A stretch of 64,000 nucleotides of DNA from Acanthochlamys bracteata (GCA_019914995.1 CM034141.1:2852001-2916000); one strand, 5' to 3'; shown: positions 1-14,519, counted from the stretch's first letter. The notes: generated by a model from the sequence alone, not told the origin. Numbers and translations are program-made.

Positions 1-1824
1 ATATAAAAAAGTTTTATATAGTAAAATCTTTTTATTTTTTATTTTAATTATTATTTTTAATCAAAAATAAAATTTCTTTTTCAAAAAAATAAAAATACTT
101 TTATTTTAAAAAAATTTTATTTTAAAAATACTTCATAAATTCTCCTCCATAGGCCATGAGAACGCAATTATTGAAGTACATGTGGAAACCACCACTAGAA
201 TTTACCAAGCTTTTTAAGGATATTGTTGAAAATTGGACTTGAGTTGGATCTTAATATGGCTCAAAGACACGTGGAACTTGCTGCATGAAAATTTTTAAAC
301 ATATTTGTAAGGGTCTATAAACAAAATGATCGTAAGGGTCTATAAACATCCGTTACTTGCTGCAAAAATTGTAAATAAGTAACAACAATAAAGTAAAAGT
401 TGTAAAGAGTTGTAATTCTTACGTTTAAATATTGATCCCCTTCTTGCTTTCAAATCCAACCTCTTATGCAGAACAAAGGTGTCAAAAGTAAAAATATTAT
501 AATACGTAGCCACAACTAGTTTCTGCTTTTACAAAATATTATAAACTGTAATTCAGTGTTACATATAAATAGTAATTGAATTAAGAAAGTGCTAAAGATA
601 AAGTAATCAAGGCAGTTTTAATAAGAAACTGTAAAGGAAAAAAAGAAATTGCATGTCGATGGATGGATTTTTAAAATTACTCTCAAATATTTTAAACGCT
701 GCCCTAATCCAAACTCGTCCGGCACATATTTCGTTCGGACTTCGGATTGGTTCTCCTTTTGAAATTCCCGAATATCATTGAACTGGGTTTTGATAATTAA
801 TAATTAGATAGGGGCCATCTGATCTCGCGCAGATTCATTATTATTGACAAGTTTGGCAGTTTCTGATTTACATTCAAAAACTTTTCACTTTTGACCTAAA
901 ATACTAAAAAAGGTCTCCCTCTCTTCTTTTATGTATTTTTTAATTTTTTGGAATTAGAAACAGAAAAGACTTCAGGACTTTTTTTGGTTGTAGGTGTATT
1001 TTTTGTTTGAAAAGATTTATATAGGCCCTATTTGAGCCCAAAAAAGCACAAAATAATATTTAGAGTATTTAAATATTACAGTTTTAAGTTTTTTTAGAGT
1101 GCTTTCAACGGTATTTTTTAAAAAACATTTCAGAGATGCTTTTAAAAGAAAGCACAGGGCTGCTTTTTTTTTCCTTCCTGCATTAAGATTTTATTATCTA
1201 TAATAAGTTTTTAAAATTACCACGTTATATTAATTATTTAAATAACATAAAAAATTAATAATTATTTAAATATATTTTTTAAATTTATTATTATAATAAT
1301 AATTATATAATCAATATTATTCATATTAATTATTGATTGATATCAATAATATAATTTGTTAATAAATTTATAATATTGATACAAATAATTATTTATATAA
1401 TTTTTACATAATAAATTTATTAAATTTAAAAAATAAATAATATATCAAAAAGAATTAAAATTTCATAATATATCAATTATTATATATTGAAGGGCATTTC
1501 AATTATTTTATATTTTATATAGAAATAACCATAAATTTAGCCAAATATTTCATTCAGGTTTCAATATTAAAAAACACGATACAGTAATAATTTATTCAAA
1601 TATTTTTCAATATAAAGCTGCTTTTATAGCAAAAATTTTACAGTTGCTTATATATTTTTAAAGTAGATTTATTTTTAAAATACAAAAATTTCAGCACGTC
1701 TAAACGGAGCCATAGATATATGAGATTAGGACATGTTAAACTTCTAAAGAAGCCTAAAAGATCATTAATAGCATACACGTACCTTATTATCAGTCTTGTT
1801 CAAAGCAAATTAAAATATTAAAGG
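1..1824. other. AT-rich intergenic DNA, no gene seen
   Basis: No coding region is recognisable on either strand. The stretch is very AT-rich. From about 1020 to 1715 it reads like a decayed MITE: a GGCCCTATTTGAGC-like left edge and a TAAACGGAGCC right edge, with AGTGCTTT-like motifs inside. I could not fix its borders. Confidence 0.5.
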
Positions 1825-2105
1825 CGTGTTTCAAATATCCGTAATTTTATTTTTTTCCGTCAGATTTTGAGTTCCAAACCGTTGATATGTTTCAACTTAA
1901 AACTCTATTTTCACATACAGAACTCTAGTTTTAACTTTTTTATTTACATACTTTTAAATACAACTATATCTTTCAATTTTCAACACACTTTCAAAACCTA
2001 TTGAAATACAAATACTGAACTCTACTTTGACTTTGTTTTTCAAAAAAATTTATTTTCTATTTTTTACTTTCACATATAATTATGGGTATTTTAAACAAGC
2101 TCTAA
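1825..2105. repeat. MITE-like repeat, GGCGTGTTTCAAAT family, copy 1
   Basis: A unit of about 280 bp starts GGCGTGTTTCAAATA and ends TATTTTAAACAAGCTC, so its ends are imperfect inverted repeats. A second diverged copy lies at about 46268-46553 in the same orientation and shares blocks such as TAATTTTATTTTTTT, AAAACTCTATTTT and ACTCTACTTT. It has no coding capacity. Length and ends fit a non-autonomous DNA transposon; the superfamily is not settled. Confidence 0.6.
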
Positions 2106-2850
2106 AGTGAACGACGGTCTCTATCAGATAATTAATAGCATACATGTTCCTACACGTGCTCGCTGTAGGAATTTTAACTTAAAACTAATAAAGGGCTTGA
2201 GATATGAAGGAATTTAATGATTACAGCGAGAGGTTGCTGAAGAAAATTTAATGAGGTGGTAATGAACGAACGGCTTCTGCGGATTGGATACACATAGCAC
2301 TTCGTATTCCTAGTGTTCCTTCGATGCACAGTAGCATGAGTTTTGGATGGATCGTAAAAGCTAATATCTGCCGAAGAAATTAATTAGAATGTATATCGAA
2401 AAACTGAAAATAAAAATTTATTAAATTAAATTAATTTATTTTTACATAAAAAAAACTTAATTCAAACTGAAAATAATATTTGGATAAAAGATATTTATAA
2501 ACAATTAGAAGTCACTTAGTATCATAGGTAATATGTTAAATCTATAAATAATTTTACTAATATGATTTAATATTTTAACTTTGATCTATTTTTAAAACAG
2601 ATTTAATTTTAAATAATTGTAATGAAATTATATTTTTTGTAAAACTAGTATTAGAGTACGAACAAATTTTCAAACGACTAACAATAATTTTATCTAAAAT
2701 CTAATTACACGTTACTATATAATTATCAAGAATAAACAATTATTAAATATTTATAAATATGTTATAAATAAAAAATTTATTTATAAGTAAATTATTTTAA
2801 ATTTATGTATGTATAAATTTTTTGAAATGTATCTTTAAACTTGTACTTCT

Positions 2851-3250
2851 AAATAGAGATGCACAAATGAGCCGGACCAAACAAGTCGATCCGAACTTAG
2901 GTCCGTCCGATCTGGTGAATAGTGGCAGAATCGAATCTATTCAATTCTACAGACAAGATGGGCTGAGTTTGCCGGCCCGCCTGTCCGGTATTATTTTATT
3001 GACCAATCAGCGTAACTTTGACCTAGTCAATATTGACTATTGATCAAATCAAAAAATAAGTTATTTTTAATAATAACTACAATTTTTTTATATTTAATAA
3101 TAATTTTTAAATTATTTTAAAATTTTTTTATTATTTTAAAAAAATAAATAAATATAACAAGTAAACGGGTCAGATCGGACGTCAAAATTTGAACTCCGGT
3201 CTGATTATTCTCTTTGATCCGAACCGATAGATCCGGCCGCCTATTTTTAT
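2851..3250. repeat. Probable non-autonomous DNA element with GATCCG-rich ends
   Basis: About 400 bp has GC-richer ends full of GGACC, GATCCG and CCGGCC motifs around a strongly AT-rich core, inside an AT-rich background. The left edge (AGATGCACAAATGAGCCGGA) and the right edge (GATCCGGCCGCCTATTTTTA) are roughly inverted. The design resembles the hAT-like elements elsewhere in the window, but the terminal sequence differs and I see no clean target duplication. A 73-codon reading frame inside is chance. Confidence 0.4.
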
Positions 3251-4119
3251 TTCTTTAGTTTTGAAAGTGAAAGGGACCTAAAGAAAAAAAGTTTCTTTTT
3301 CTAAAAATCTGGAATTGCCAAAGAAGAGATCTTGAATTCCACTCCTTTAGGTCTACAGTACACACTAATAAGAGTATTTATTATACAGATTTGCCATTTT
3401 TAATATTGGACACGATTTTGCATTTCTATTTTGCAAAAGAAGGCCACTTAATTTGAAGTCATTATTATTTTTTAGAAAAAGATACTTTACTATTGAGAAA
3501 ATGGGATTGTCTTAAGTCCCTATTTTCTAACCTTTTAGGTCAAACTAATTTATAGAAGCTATCCAATGTGGAGCATTAAGAAAACAACGAATCCGCTGTA
3601 ACGTTATTATTTCATTTCTTAATTCTTATTTAATTTAGTGGTCGCTTGGCTGCGTTTGAAATACTTTTTTAATTTTTTTAATTTTTCATTTCTAAGAAAA
3701 TTTTTACATCATTTTAGAAACTTTTTTAAAATATTGAAAAGAATTACATCATCGACTCTTTATAATTTTAAGTTTTTTAAAAGCTAAAAAAATTCATTTT
3801 TAATTTGTTTTTATTATTTATAAAAAGCACCTTATTCTAAGTAATCTCGGACGATCCCTTGATACAAAAACAACTTTATTTTTCTATGAATTTATATTGT
3901 TGGAATTCGACTAAATTTCTCCCAATTTTTTTGCAAAATTATATATAACAGAACAAATTAATTTTTATACATATATGCAAGTAGTATAGTTCTACTATTC
4001 TCTCTCAAATATATATATATATATAAGATATGCAAACTCTGATATCGCAGTAAAGCGCAAACACAACTAGCTTGAATAGATCAATAATTCTTTAGCTGAA
4101 ATCTAAGTCTAAATTTGTA
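3251..4119. other. AT-rich spacer with a MITE-like fragment
   Basis: No gene is seen. About 3645-3845 resembles the GTTTGG/AGTGCTT MITE family (CTTGGCTGCGTTTGAAATACTT at the left, AAAAAGCACCTTATT at the right) but is much decayed. A short (TA)n run lies near 4005-4025. Confidence 0.4.
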
Positions 4120-7100
4120 AAAATGATTTGGAAGATTTGCGTGACCTGATTTACATATAACAACTTGAAAGCACTTTAAATTGTGATTTAGGATCTCTAT
4201 GTGATTGGGTATGAGTACTATACATGCTTATCTCATGTATAACCCTAATAGTATTCTTCATTCATCTCATATTTAATTTTTCTTTCATTTTATCATCTAT
4301 TGTTTTATGATATTGAGCCATTTGATATTGAAATTTTTCTCAAATTTCATTTCAACTATTTTATATTATCAATTTCAACTTTCTTCTCATCCATACTTGA
4401 ACTTTTTCGTATTTAATTTAAAATAAATTATAAAAAATTGTCATCAGTGCCGCCACCACCTTCGGTCGTTGCCACAATCGCTGCCATCTTTTCTCTTCGC
4501 AATCGCTTCCATCGTATTCACGTCTATCGCGCCTACTCAAACAGCCTGTTGTCACCAACATCTTTTGCTCACCGTACATTATATTCTACTTTCGTCGTTG
4601 CCAACGTCATTCTACAACCACTGCCACCGTCATCTTCAACGCTACCATTTGCTCTATCCACCACCATTACCGTATCGTCGATCCGATCCTATACCAACTC
4701 AATGTAATGTTCCGATCAAGATTTAAATCACCAACCCCGACTTCGTCTTTTGATCCGAACGATCATCTTATCCGGTTGAGTCGATCGATCCAACAATCAA
4801 CCACAGTAAATCTCAACCCAAGCGGCCTAATCTATTTAGTCAGCCCAATCAGGTCTAGATTAATTCAGCACGGCCCGGTCATGCAGCTGAAGCACGGTTC
4901 GGCTTGTTAGTTTTAAAAGAATAAACTATAATGTCTTTGTCTGAACGTGTTTTGGACTTTCATTGAGCTCATCGATTTTCTTTAAGTTATGCTAATAATT
5001 GGACTAAATGTGGTATCTCATTCAAAATAATCGTCATTGTCATCGTCTTTTCGGTCATCTAGATGGCTCCTTGTCACCAGCAAATGATGCAATAGTTAAG
5101 ATCAAGAATAGTATTCATGTCGCACAAACGTTTGGGATGATCATGATGAGTGATTTGTTGCTTTCATTATTTCTTCTGTTGATCGCTCCCCTCAACCAAC
5201 TATCGAAGATTTTTTGATTGTTAGATTATTATGGGAGCATTTGACTATTCAGTTTGTTTTGCCTAGTTACGCTAGGGAGTATCAACTACTTACAAAGGCT
5301 TTAGCTGCCATACATGGTCAACAAACCATTAGAAGTTCACTATGTTGATGCGAGACTATTGGTGCGATCTTTTGAAGCTTAAGGATTATGATCGAGACTC
5401 TACATGAGCTCGTACATATCGTGAGCACCGTCAGCTTTATCAGTTTCTCATAGACACAAAGCCTTGCGTCTAAAATTTTAGTCAGTGAGCAATCATATTA
5501 TACAGAGTAACACCAATTTGGATGTTGTTATTTTTTAGCTTATTAGCCGAGAGACTCGATTGCGATCTCTTTTGAAAATGATACCTACCCCAACTACTGC
5601 CTGTACGATAGTTCTTGTTACTACTTCACACACTTTCTCTTTCATCTCGAGGGGACTTGTGCTTTTATTAGTAATTCTTTTTCTCATTTTTCCTACAGCT
5701 TATTCTGGTAAATCTGAACATTCCTCTTTTAACTATTCAAGAAATAGTTGCTCACAAAAATGCTATTAATATTACATAGATTCAGTCTACGCACTACGGT
5801 TGAACATATATTCAGCATCACCTTACTCAGTCAGAACTTCAGCTCTATTGACTATTCGTATTTGTTGGCACTTCTGTCTCTTCTTCTTTAGCTTCTCATG
5901 GTAAATCTTCTTCCTAAACTTTAGACTTTGGTGTATCTCATCATATGACTTCCGATTTGTTATTATTATCTAACACTATATCTTTACCGTTAAAATTTTC
6001 ATCATTACATACGAGTGATGGCTCTCAGTTGACTCTCACCAGATCTGCATCTATTACTCAGATTTTTGTTTTACATGTTCCTTATTTTACTTTACACCTT
6101 ATCTCTATCAGTAGCCTTCATGAAAGTGGCTCATTGTTATCTTTAATTCACTTACCTATAGTATGTAGGATCCACATATAACCAGATTGGTCATGCTCGT
6201 ATGAAGGTATGACTGTATCACCTAAACTTTCTTCGTCTTCCATTTTTAGTTCTTCAACTTTTAGTTGTTCCATTGCAATCTCGTCTGTTAAATAGTAAAT
6301 AGATGTTTACATATATTTTTAAATCTCGTTTAAAAAGTTCATTCGATATTGGAGTTCTTGGGCGAGGTTTCCTCTTTTATCTGCATATACTGGTTACCGG
6401 TTAGCAGAATACTTAGCTCTATTGTTTAATCCAAATTTACTTAGAATTTGTAACGCTTTTAAGTTAGCTCATTATGATATTTGAGGACATGCCTCTATTC
6501 CACCTATGAGCTTCATTAATAATTACACTCGTTACACTTTGATTTATTTTTCCCCTCGTTGGTCTTATCTTTCTACTATTTATACTAAGATTTATATGGT
6601 TCATACTTAGTTTAATACTCATTAAAACTTTCATTATAATTGCTCGTAAGTATCCCTCAGCTACTATGAGATCTATTTTGCAGTCTCGCAGCTCTATTTC
6701 AACAATCTTGTCGTTAAATTACTAAAAAAAATGGGGTAGCTGAAAGCAAATATCATCATATTCAAACCGCTCATTCTTTTTTGCTATTTTTATCTCTGGT
6801 AATCTCATCAACATTGGTCCATCGCCTGTCTTATTTGAAAAAAAAAAAATCTTGAGAGTCTTTCTTCATCTCCTCCGGATTATAGTAAAATTTACAATTT
6901 TGGTGCACAGTGCACTTGTTTTGTTTTACTTACTCCGACTGAAGGGACTAACTGCTCGTTCAGCTAAATGTAGCTTACTTGCTATTAGTTCTAAGTATAA
7001 AAGATATCGTTATTACGATCTTGTTGCATATTACCTTTCGTATTTCTAATCATGTCACATTTCTTAATAACTCACGTACATCTTCATTTCATCTCATCTC

Positions 7101-8915
7101 TAGATGTTCAGTTCTTAACAGCATCACATGCACATGCGTCTAACTCATCTATTTCTTCTAGCATGTTTGTTGATCCTACTTTATTACTTTCCTCTATTAG
7201 TACTGTTTCTTCTTTGACGACTTAAATGCTGGGTCACGAGGATCCTCCACATTGTTCACATACTTCTATTCCATCATATTTTACATCATATGCAATTCCA
7301 TCACCATCTACCTAATAGTCACAAGGAACTCACTGACCTCTTACACGTTTTACGCCAGACAGTTCAGATCCGATAAGTAAATTTGGCTTTGCCACCCTAA
7401 CCTCATAGTCTCTACAATTTTACTGTTCTCTTACTACTATTCATACCACTCGAGAATATAGTTCTTATCGAGAGATAATTCAGTATATTAAGTGTCGAGA
7501 GATAATAACAGATGAGTTCTGTGCAACTTAGTATACAGGTATTTAGGATTTAATTCCATTTCGAAGAAAGTCCATCCTATTAATTGCAAATGGATTATTA
7601 AGGTTAAATATCAACTTGATGAATCCATTGAAGATATAAGACTCATCTTATTTCTAGATGAACTTATGAAGCATGTCATTAATGCTAACTAAATATTTGC
7701 TCATTTAATTTAGATAATTACAGTTCGTACTATACTAGCTGCCACTGCCATACATTAGTAGCATTTCTATCAGATAGTTTGACTATTTTTGTTGGGCTAT
7801 TACGGACACAGATTTTCAGTAAAATTCGTAGGTTCACTCCTTATTTGTATGGTTATTACTGTAAGGGCTAAGTAGTTCTACTATTAGACGTGAAGGACAT
7901 AAATTTAAGAAGAGATCTTAGTGGGGATTACAGCGACTTAGAAGCACCTACATTAGTGGTTTAGATAAAAGATCTTGGTTATGCATTTTTTTTAGATTAG
8001 AGATAGCACAAAGTAATAGGAGAATTCTTATTTTCTTCGAGAAGTACACTTTATACACAATTATATCTACAAGTATATCCGATAGCCGAACATTGATACT
8101 CTTCTGGAGGTTCATAGAAAGCTTCATCTTACAAATAGTGAGCCTCTTACAAATCCTACATTCCTACTCGATAAAGACGGCTATTAGGTCAACTTGTTAT
8201 CTCTACATGAATAGACCAAATATTTTTAATGCAATTATTAGTAAGTTTGTGTTTACACATCGATCAGCACTACAATACAATACTTATGATTCTTAGATAT
8301 CTTAAAGGTACTAGCACTCGCTCACTTATAATGTCTTCTATACTATATTAGAGCTTCGGCTTTTTATAGATGCAAATTGGATAGGTCTTCCAACCATAAA
8401 ACAATCTACTACAAGTTTTTGTTTATATATTATAGACTCGCTTATTTCATGGCGGAGTAACAATATCATTGCGTTTTTTTTTTTTTACATAAGTAGAGTA
8501 TAGAGCTATGCATTCTACCATAAAAGAGATTCTTCATGTGTGAAGACTACTTTCTTGTTTAGGCGTTGCATCTACAGGGCATACGCCTTTTCATTGTGAC
8601 AATCGGAGTGCTAGTTAGATTTCAAGCAATTCAGGTTTTCCATGACCGAACAAAATCTATTAAGATTATTGTCACTTTGTTCGTAAATAGTATTTGTTAT
8701 CGTGTATCACTTCCACAGATCAAATGCAAAACCTTTTTAAAAAGTCACACCATGTACCAAAATTTCAAAACACTAATGGGCTTTTTATGTGATTGGCCCA
8801 TTTTGAGTTTTATCTATACTTATGTTATATAAAACTCTTATAATATTCTTCACTTATTTCATATTCAGTTTTACTTTCTTGTTATTATCTATTATTTCAA
8901 CAAAAAATATTTTGC
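4120..8915 (+). mobile_element. Ancient Ty1/copia LTR retrotransposon relic
   Basis: This is an old, heavily broken Ty1/copia element. Direct repeats at the ends (core about 4200-4310 and 8785-8900) share blocks such as TATGTGATTGG and ATTCTTCA(C/T)T...TCATATT and are taken as the LTRs. Inside, in the order typical of copia, are a gag-like region (about 4990-5500), a protease-end region (about 6005-6125), the integrase tail (about 6890-7025), the start of reverse transcriptase (about 7565-7640, residues like CKWI.KVKY) and RNase H (about 8370-8480, residues like DANW...STTSFC and LISWRS). Integrase-before-RT order and this RNase H motif identify Ty1/copia. It carries many breaks and its LTRs are well diverged, so it looks old. 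Confidence 0.8.
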
Positions 8916-8969
8916 AATAACATGTCACCTTATATTATGTCGCATTACTCATTTTTTTCGCATTAACCA

Positions 8970-9140
8970 TTAAGGGAGTGTTTCAATTATACGAAACTCA
9001 CTTTTTTTCTTCAGAATTTTTGTTTGAACTCATTTTCTATATTTTAGTTTACGTTGATCTCACAGAACAGATCTCACCTTTTACTGAACTCAGTTTTACC
9101 AAAATTAGTCTTACGAAATTAACTTTCTATTAATTAAAAT
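8970..9140. repeat. MITE-like fragment with GTGTTTCAATTA edge
   Basis: Begins AAGGGAGTGTTTCAATTA and contains GAACTCA(C/T)TTT motifs that recur in the repeat at 16436-16667. A clear right end is missing, so this is probably a partial or decayed copy of that family. Confidence 0.4.
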
Positions 9141-9511
9141 ACATACTAAGTCGTTTCAAGATCAAGCCACTCAAACTCACTTACTCATCTACAAAATTGA
9201 AATATTGTACCCATAATTTGTAAAATAGATCTACTTACTAGTAATTTATTAAGTCGGTCAAAAAAATGTATTTTTCAAGTGAAAGCCAATGGAATTAAAC
9301 TTATGAAAAATGAAAAACTTTTTTGTTTATAATTTTTTAGGTTGAAAATTTGTGTATCAATATTTAACTTAATATTTTAAATAATTAATTTATTAAAGTT
9401 CATGTGCATTAATTTATTATTATTTATATGAAAACAAAACGGTTTCCATTTTCTTATTCGAACCACAATTAACTTAAAGGCATAAAAATACAATTTTGAA
9501 AGGGTATTGAG

Positions 9512-10287
9512 TAGGGTGGCAATTTGAGTTAGTGGGTCGATTTCGGATCGATCTAGTTAATAACCTATTCAAATTCGTTCCACTTTAATCTATCCCATGA
9601 ACTTATAAGGATAAAAAATATCAATCCGAACCCGACCTATTTAATTACCAGATCAAATTCGGGTCAACCCATTTAATAATTAAAGTTATTAATTTTTTAA
9701 TTATATACTTTCAAGTTTGAGTGAAATTATAAAATCAGTTGGAATGAATGTGTACAATGTTCTTATCGAAAAAATATGGTGAGTGTTCATCAAAATGTAC
9801 ATTCTTTAGTATTTTTATCGGTTCATAGAATGTTTCAAAAACTTTATTTTTATTCTTTATAAATATATGATGATAGTTGAATTTTTATAATTATAAATAT
9901 ATAATAATATTTTTTACAAAATCTAAATCGTATTAAAGAAATACCTATGTAGTAATAGTTTTGATAATTTTATAATTCTCATATTTCACTATTTTATTAG
10001 AGTATAAAAATAATGATTAATTATAAATATAATAAAATTTAATAATTTATAAATTCCTAACAACTACGGTAAGGACAAAACAGAAAATAATTGTTCTTTT
10101 AAGAAGTGGCAATTCGGATTAGTGGATCAATTTAAGATCAATCCGGATCGATCCGTTTAATAATCAAGTAAATTCGTTCAATCCTAACCGATCTTATATA
10201 TTTATACGAATCAAAATTTTTAATTTTAAATTAAACATATTAGTTTTGGATCGAATTTTTGAAATATGTCATATATTGCCACCTCTA
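9512..10287. mobile_element. hAT-like non-autonomous element, long form
   Basis: The left end is TAGGGTGGCAATTTGAG and the right end ATATTGCCACCTCTA, so the termini are inverted repeats of the TAGGGGTGGCAA type seen in four other elements here. Just inside each end lie repeated GGATCGATC / GGGTCAACCC motifs, then a long AT-rich core. The core (about 9720-10020) matches the core of the element split across 40108-43964, so these two form a longer subfamily of about 780 bp. The flanking 8-mers GTATTGAG and GAGTTGGG agree at only five positions, so the target duplication is weak here. No transposase is encoded. Confidence 0.65.
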
Positions 10288-13200
10288 GAGTTGGGCACCT
10301 TGGCACAAGTACTAATGCTGGAATAATCTTAAATCAACACGTTGCAGTCTTTAAGAGTTGGATCAAAGCATGATGATTAGAATATGGTCATCAACACCTT
10401 GGCATAAATTTTTATAGTCATTTACTGTTGAAAAATATCTCCTTATCTTAAGAAAGTATTCCAAACTCAAATTATATAATGGCGTGTTCTTTCACCATAA
10501 GTGTTTATATTTTTGACTAAAAAGTTATTTTTTACTCACTTTTTAACTGTATAAAAACATACAAAAATTATTTGAACTTATTTCTTACAAAACACAAAAT
10601 TTAAAAATATCACTATTAATGTAACTTATTTGTTAATAATTTATTTTTTAATAACTCATTTTTATTCAAAGAACACAATCTAAATGAGGATGAGATGAAC
10701 GAAGTGATTTTATTTTTGGTTAAAATGAACAGTGCTATTCAAAAAGAAGATCTCACAAAATCTAAAACTTTGTGTAAGATTTTGACTATGTTCTTTTAAA
10801 AAGTTTCAACTTAATCAGAAAATAAGAATAGTAATTTGCGGTTAGTTTTTTGCCAAAAAAGGTAATCTTTCAATGAGAAAGAAAGGTACTTCTTTTTCTT
10901 TTCTTGAGACTTACGAATCGATAAACCTAATTCGAATTATAGATCTATGACACAATCAAACCCGAATGAACAAAATGTTTAAAGAAGGAGAGGAATTTCA
11001 ATTAAGGGCTTATTTGGTGCAGCATACCAAGAATTATACTCCTACGATAGATTGAGATATCTTCCATATTACTGCAAACTTGTAAGCCAAACAAAGTATT
11101 CTTAGATTTGAGATTATCAAATATACTTGTAAATTTATGTGTAGAGACACATATGGGAGTTTGGTTCTTGCAATAATACCATAGGAATCATGATTTTGAG
11201 AATCTTCATTTTCGAAAATGGCGAAACGTGAAAAAATATTGCATTGTTATATTTAGTTTCTTTTTGTCAAATAATTAAATTACAGAAAATATTGTATAAT
11301 CACTTCTAATTTATATTCAATGGTCTAAAGAATTAGTTAGAATTTACAAACACAATGCTTATTTTTATAAATAATATGAAAACCAACTCATTCTATTCAA
11401 ATTAAATAAACATCTAACCAAAAACAAACATAAACTTCAACAAAAACATTTAACTAAAAAGTGTTAGACAACTTGTAATATTAACTCAAGAGAGAATGGA
11501 TGAATTGAGTTGATAATTTAAAAAAATTTCGTTTAACAAAAGTTTCTATAGATAGTAGATCTTCAGCCAGCTGTATGTATAATAAATCCTACAGACAATG
11601 TTTAGCACAACAGGTACTGCAGTAAGACTGTTTAAAGATAAATAAAAACTATTCATGAGATTCACGTGATTCAACAAGCCTTTTTGTTTACATCTACGAG
11701 TGATCTATCATAAGAGCTGCAGTTTCATTAAATTTTTAACAAGCTATATTTATCAAGTGCAAAGTGGTTCACCAACCACACTTGCTCTTATGATTTTCTA
11801 CCACTAGACAATCCTTTATAGCCTACTAGACACATAAGTCTTTCTAGTTGGATACCTAGCCTTGTTATAAGGTTAATGAACTTTTACCAAGTTCTAATCG
11901 AGCTCCTTCCATAAGTGCTCTCAGCACTTCACTATTGGTTTACCGAAATTTAAAATATAGAGTTGAGTACAAAATCAATCTCAAAGGAAAAATAAACTTA
12001 AGTAAGTAAGTTGAGATGTTTAAAGAAGATGCCAAAGAATGTGTTCAGTATATGATCAGCAGCAATGAGAACTCTTTGCTTTGAAAAATTGAATCGGTGT
12101 AATGTTTATTCTCTCTTCTTAAATTGCTTCGTGTATTTTTCATTTTTAGTTCTACAACTTTTCTTCTTCTTATAGTGTATCTATTTGCTGGAGGTTGCCT
12201 CTTCTTTTCGTTGGAGATCTTTCTGTTGGAGTCTCCTGATTAGTGGCAAACTTCAAGGTTGAGATGAAGATATATTTAGTAGTCACCAGCTGCCTTATGA
12301 TTTATTTTAACTAGTTTAGTGTAAGCTTTTCCATCAGCATTAAATACAAGGTAGAAAGAAATTCAAAACTTTCGCTTGACTGCTGCCCACTTGCTCCTGC
12401 TATCTACTTGTTTCGACTAATGTATCTTCTTTTATTTGGCGTGGACCCCAGCAACTTGTTTTCTATTTTTTGAGTTGGAGCTGAGTTAAATGGTGAACCT
12501 ATTAGTAGATTTCATGATCTAGCTGACGTTCTTCCCATTGGGCTTGCTTGGTCATCTATTAACCCATATGCTTGAGCTTATTCTTCAATAGTGTAGTGGT
12601 TCAATATCTGTGATGCAAAACTGTAACAAAATAGTGGACTTATTGTATGATATGTCTTTATGATTAAATCTGTAATTTCTTTTTGGAAAAAATTGTAAAT
12701 CTGAATGTTAAAAATATTTCTACATTGTCCTCAAGGTGTGGTCCTCATAGCTATTTTGGATTTTTTTTTAATCTTTTCTTCTCGTGATTTTTCATGGTTC
12801 TTAATGTAAACTTGTAACTGGTATGTCTCTCATTGAATATTCAGATTTTGGCTTCAAAAGGATGAGAAAATCTTGATCACACTGCATTTGAAAGTCGGCT
12901 CGATATTTCTATAACTCACTATTCTACAATTCATTGTTCTGTGTTTTCTTCTAATATTTCACGATTTTTTAGACGTGTGTTGATCGTGATTTGATGACCT
13001 ATTAGATGAATCTTGTAGTGTGCATGTTGCTCTAACTCTGATGAAAAGTTGTAAGCAAAATAAAATTAATAACATGCTTGAACCTATCTCTGAAAGGTGT
13101 ATGCTGATCATGATAGCTCGGATTAGCTGCTTGATTCATGCAGCAATGAGACAATAATTAGGTAGCTTGGCTGCTTTCAATAGGATTCTTCCGTTTTGCC

Positions 13201-13611
13201 AATGCTATGTTCTATGCTCTGTTTTGTCAATGCTTTCTTTCTGCACTTTGTTTTATGTGCGGATAACAATCACCTTGTTAACTGCTCCCCCTTTGTTCAT
13301 TCGTCTCACGAGAGATTTCGCATATAAGTAGCAACTACATAGATGGTTGTTAGGTGGCTATATACTCCTCTGTTTGTGTGTGCTCTGTTCTCTTGCTATT
13401 GTTTGTATGTCTCTGAAAGAATTCCGCATATATATAGCAATAGATAGCTAGCTGTTAAGTGGCTGTCTATAGATGAAGAGTCTCCTTGTGCTATTACTAG
13501 ATTGTTGTTTGTTAGGTGTAGAATAAATTTTGTTTATAAATTCAAATTATTAGTTCATTCTTATTCATAAACTATAATTCTTAATTATTATTTCAAAATC
13601 AACCTTTGGAG
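10288..13611. other. Intergenic stretch without a recognised gene
   Basis: No coding region or RNA gene is recognised in 3.3 kb. It is AT-rich up to about 11.5 kb and closer to average from 11.5 to 13.5 kb. At 13312-13492 two related blocks follow one another, each with a (T/C)CGCATATA...TAGCAA...TTAGGTGGCT-type order. I see no transposon ends. Confidence 0.4.
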
Positions 13612-14165
13612 TAGGGGTGGCAAATTTCGACCCGACCCGAAACCGACCCGAAAAAGTCGGGTTCGGATCAACACTTAGCCGGGTTCGGATCGATTTTGGG
13701 TCGACCCGAAAATGACCCGAAATTTTAAATGAGTTCGGATCGGATTCGGATTGATCCGAAATTGACCCGTTTAACTATTTATATAATATATATTACTTAA
13801 TAATTAGAAAATAATAGCAAAAAATTTGAATTTAATTTGTATATATATATATATTAATTTATCTTAATTTAACTAATTTTTATTTAATTTATAAAATTTG
13901 TCAAAATTAATATTTTTCTTTTTAAATATATCATAATTAATAATTTTATATATTATTATTAAAAATTAATATTTATTATTTTATTTTAATAATTTTAATT
14001 ATTAAATAGGTCGATCCGAATTTGACCCGGTTATAAATAGGTTGGATTAGGGTTGATAATTTTGACCCATATAAATAAATGGGTCGAATTAGAATTGAAT
14101 AATTTTGACCCGATTATTATATGGGTCGACCCGGACCGACCCAGGAATCCGAATTGCCACCTCTA
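13612..14165 (+). mobile_element. hAT-like MITE with GACCCGA subterminal repeats
   Basis: A 554-bp element has inverted ends TAGGGGTGGCAA and TTGCCACCTCTA. It is flanked by CTTTGGAG and CTTTTGGG, an 8-bp target duplication matching at six of eight positions, which fits the hAT superfamily. Many short GACCCGA / GGGTCG motifs sit inside the ends and the centre is AT-rich. The element at 39084-39628 is its reverse-complement relative and that at 47069-47636 a same-strand relative. It has no coding capacity. Confidence 0.8.
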
Positions 14166-14519
14166 CTTTTGGGGGCTCCAACAAAAGAACATACTCCAAA
14201 GCGTCTGAAAAGCTTTTATGTGGGTGCATTTCATCAGCTGCAGTGTACCTGGCATGGGCAGTTTGATTCAATTCAAGAACCACAAATAATGCTTGCGTCT
14301 GTGTTCATACGCACAAATAGATAGCTTTTTTTGCATTTACAGAAGGGACGATACATAAATTTCTGTTTCTGAAATCTCAGGGCTACTAGAAAAAGTGAAG
14401 GGATGATACATAATCTTACAGAATAGCTTTCCTCCTTTTATTTGTCTGTATATAAAACAAAAGAAATCATGCATCTCTCAACGAAATCCTGTGTCTTCGA
14501 GATTTCAAGCGTCGGGTAC

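Noticed and set aside
4438-4910. Overlapping Ser/Pro-rich frames at the start of the copia relic
   Set aside because: They match no known protein and overlap in different frames; low-complexity sequence in a decayed element explains them.
13612-14165. GACCCGA-rich blocks as a CRISPR-like or satellite array
   Set aside because: Units are irregular, confined to both ends of a transposon-sized element with inverted termini and an 8-bp target duplication.
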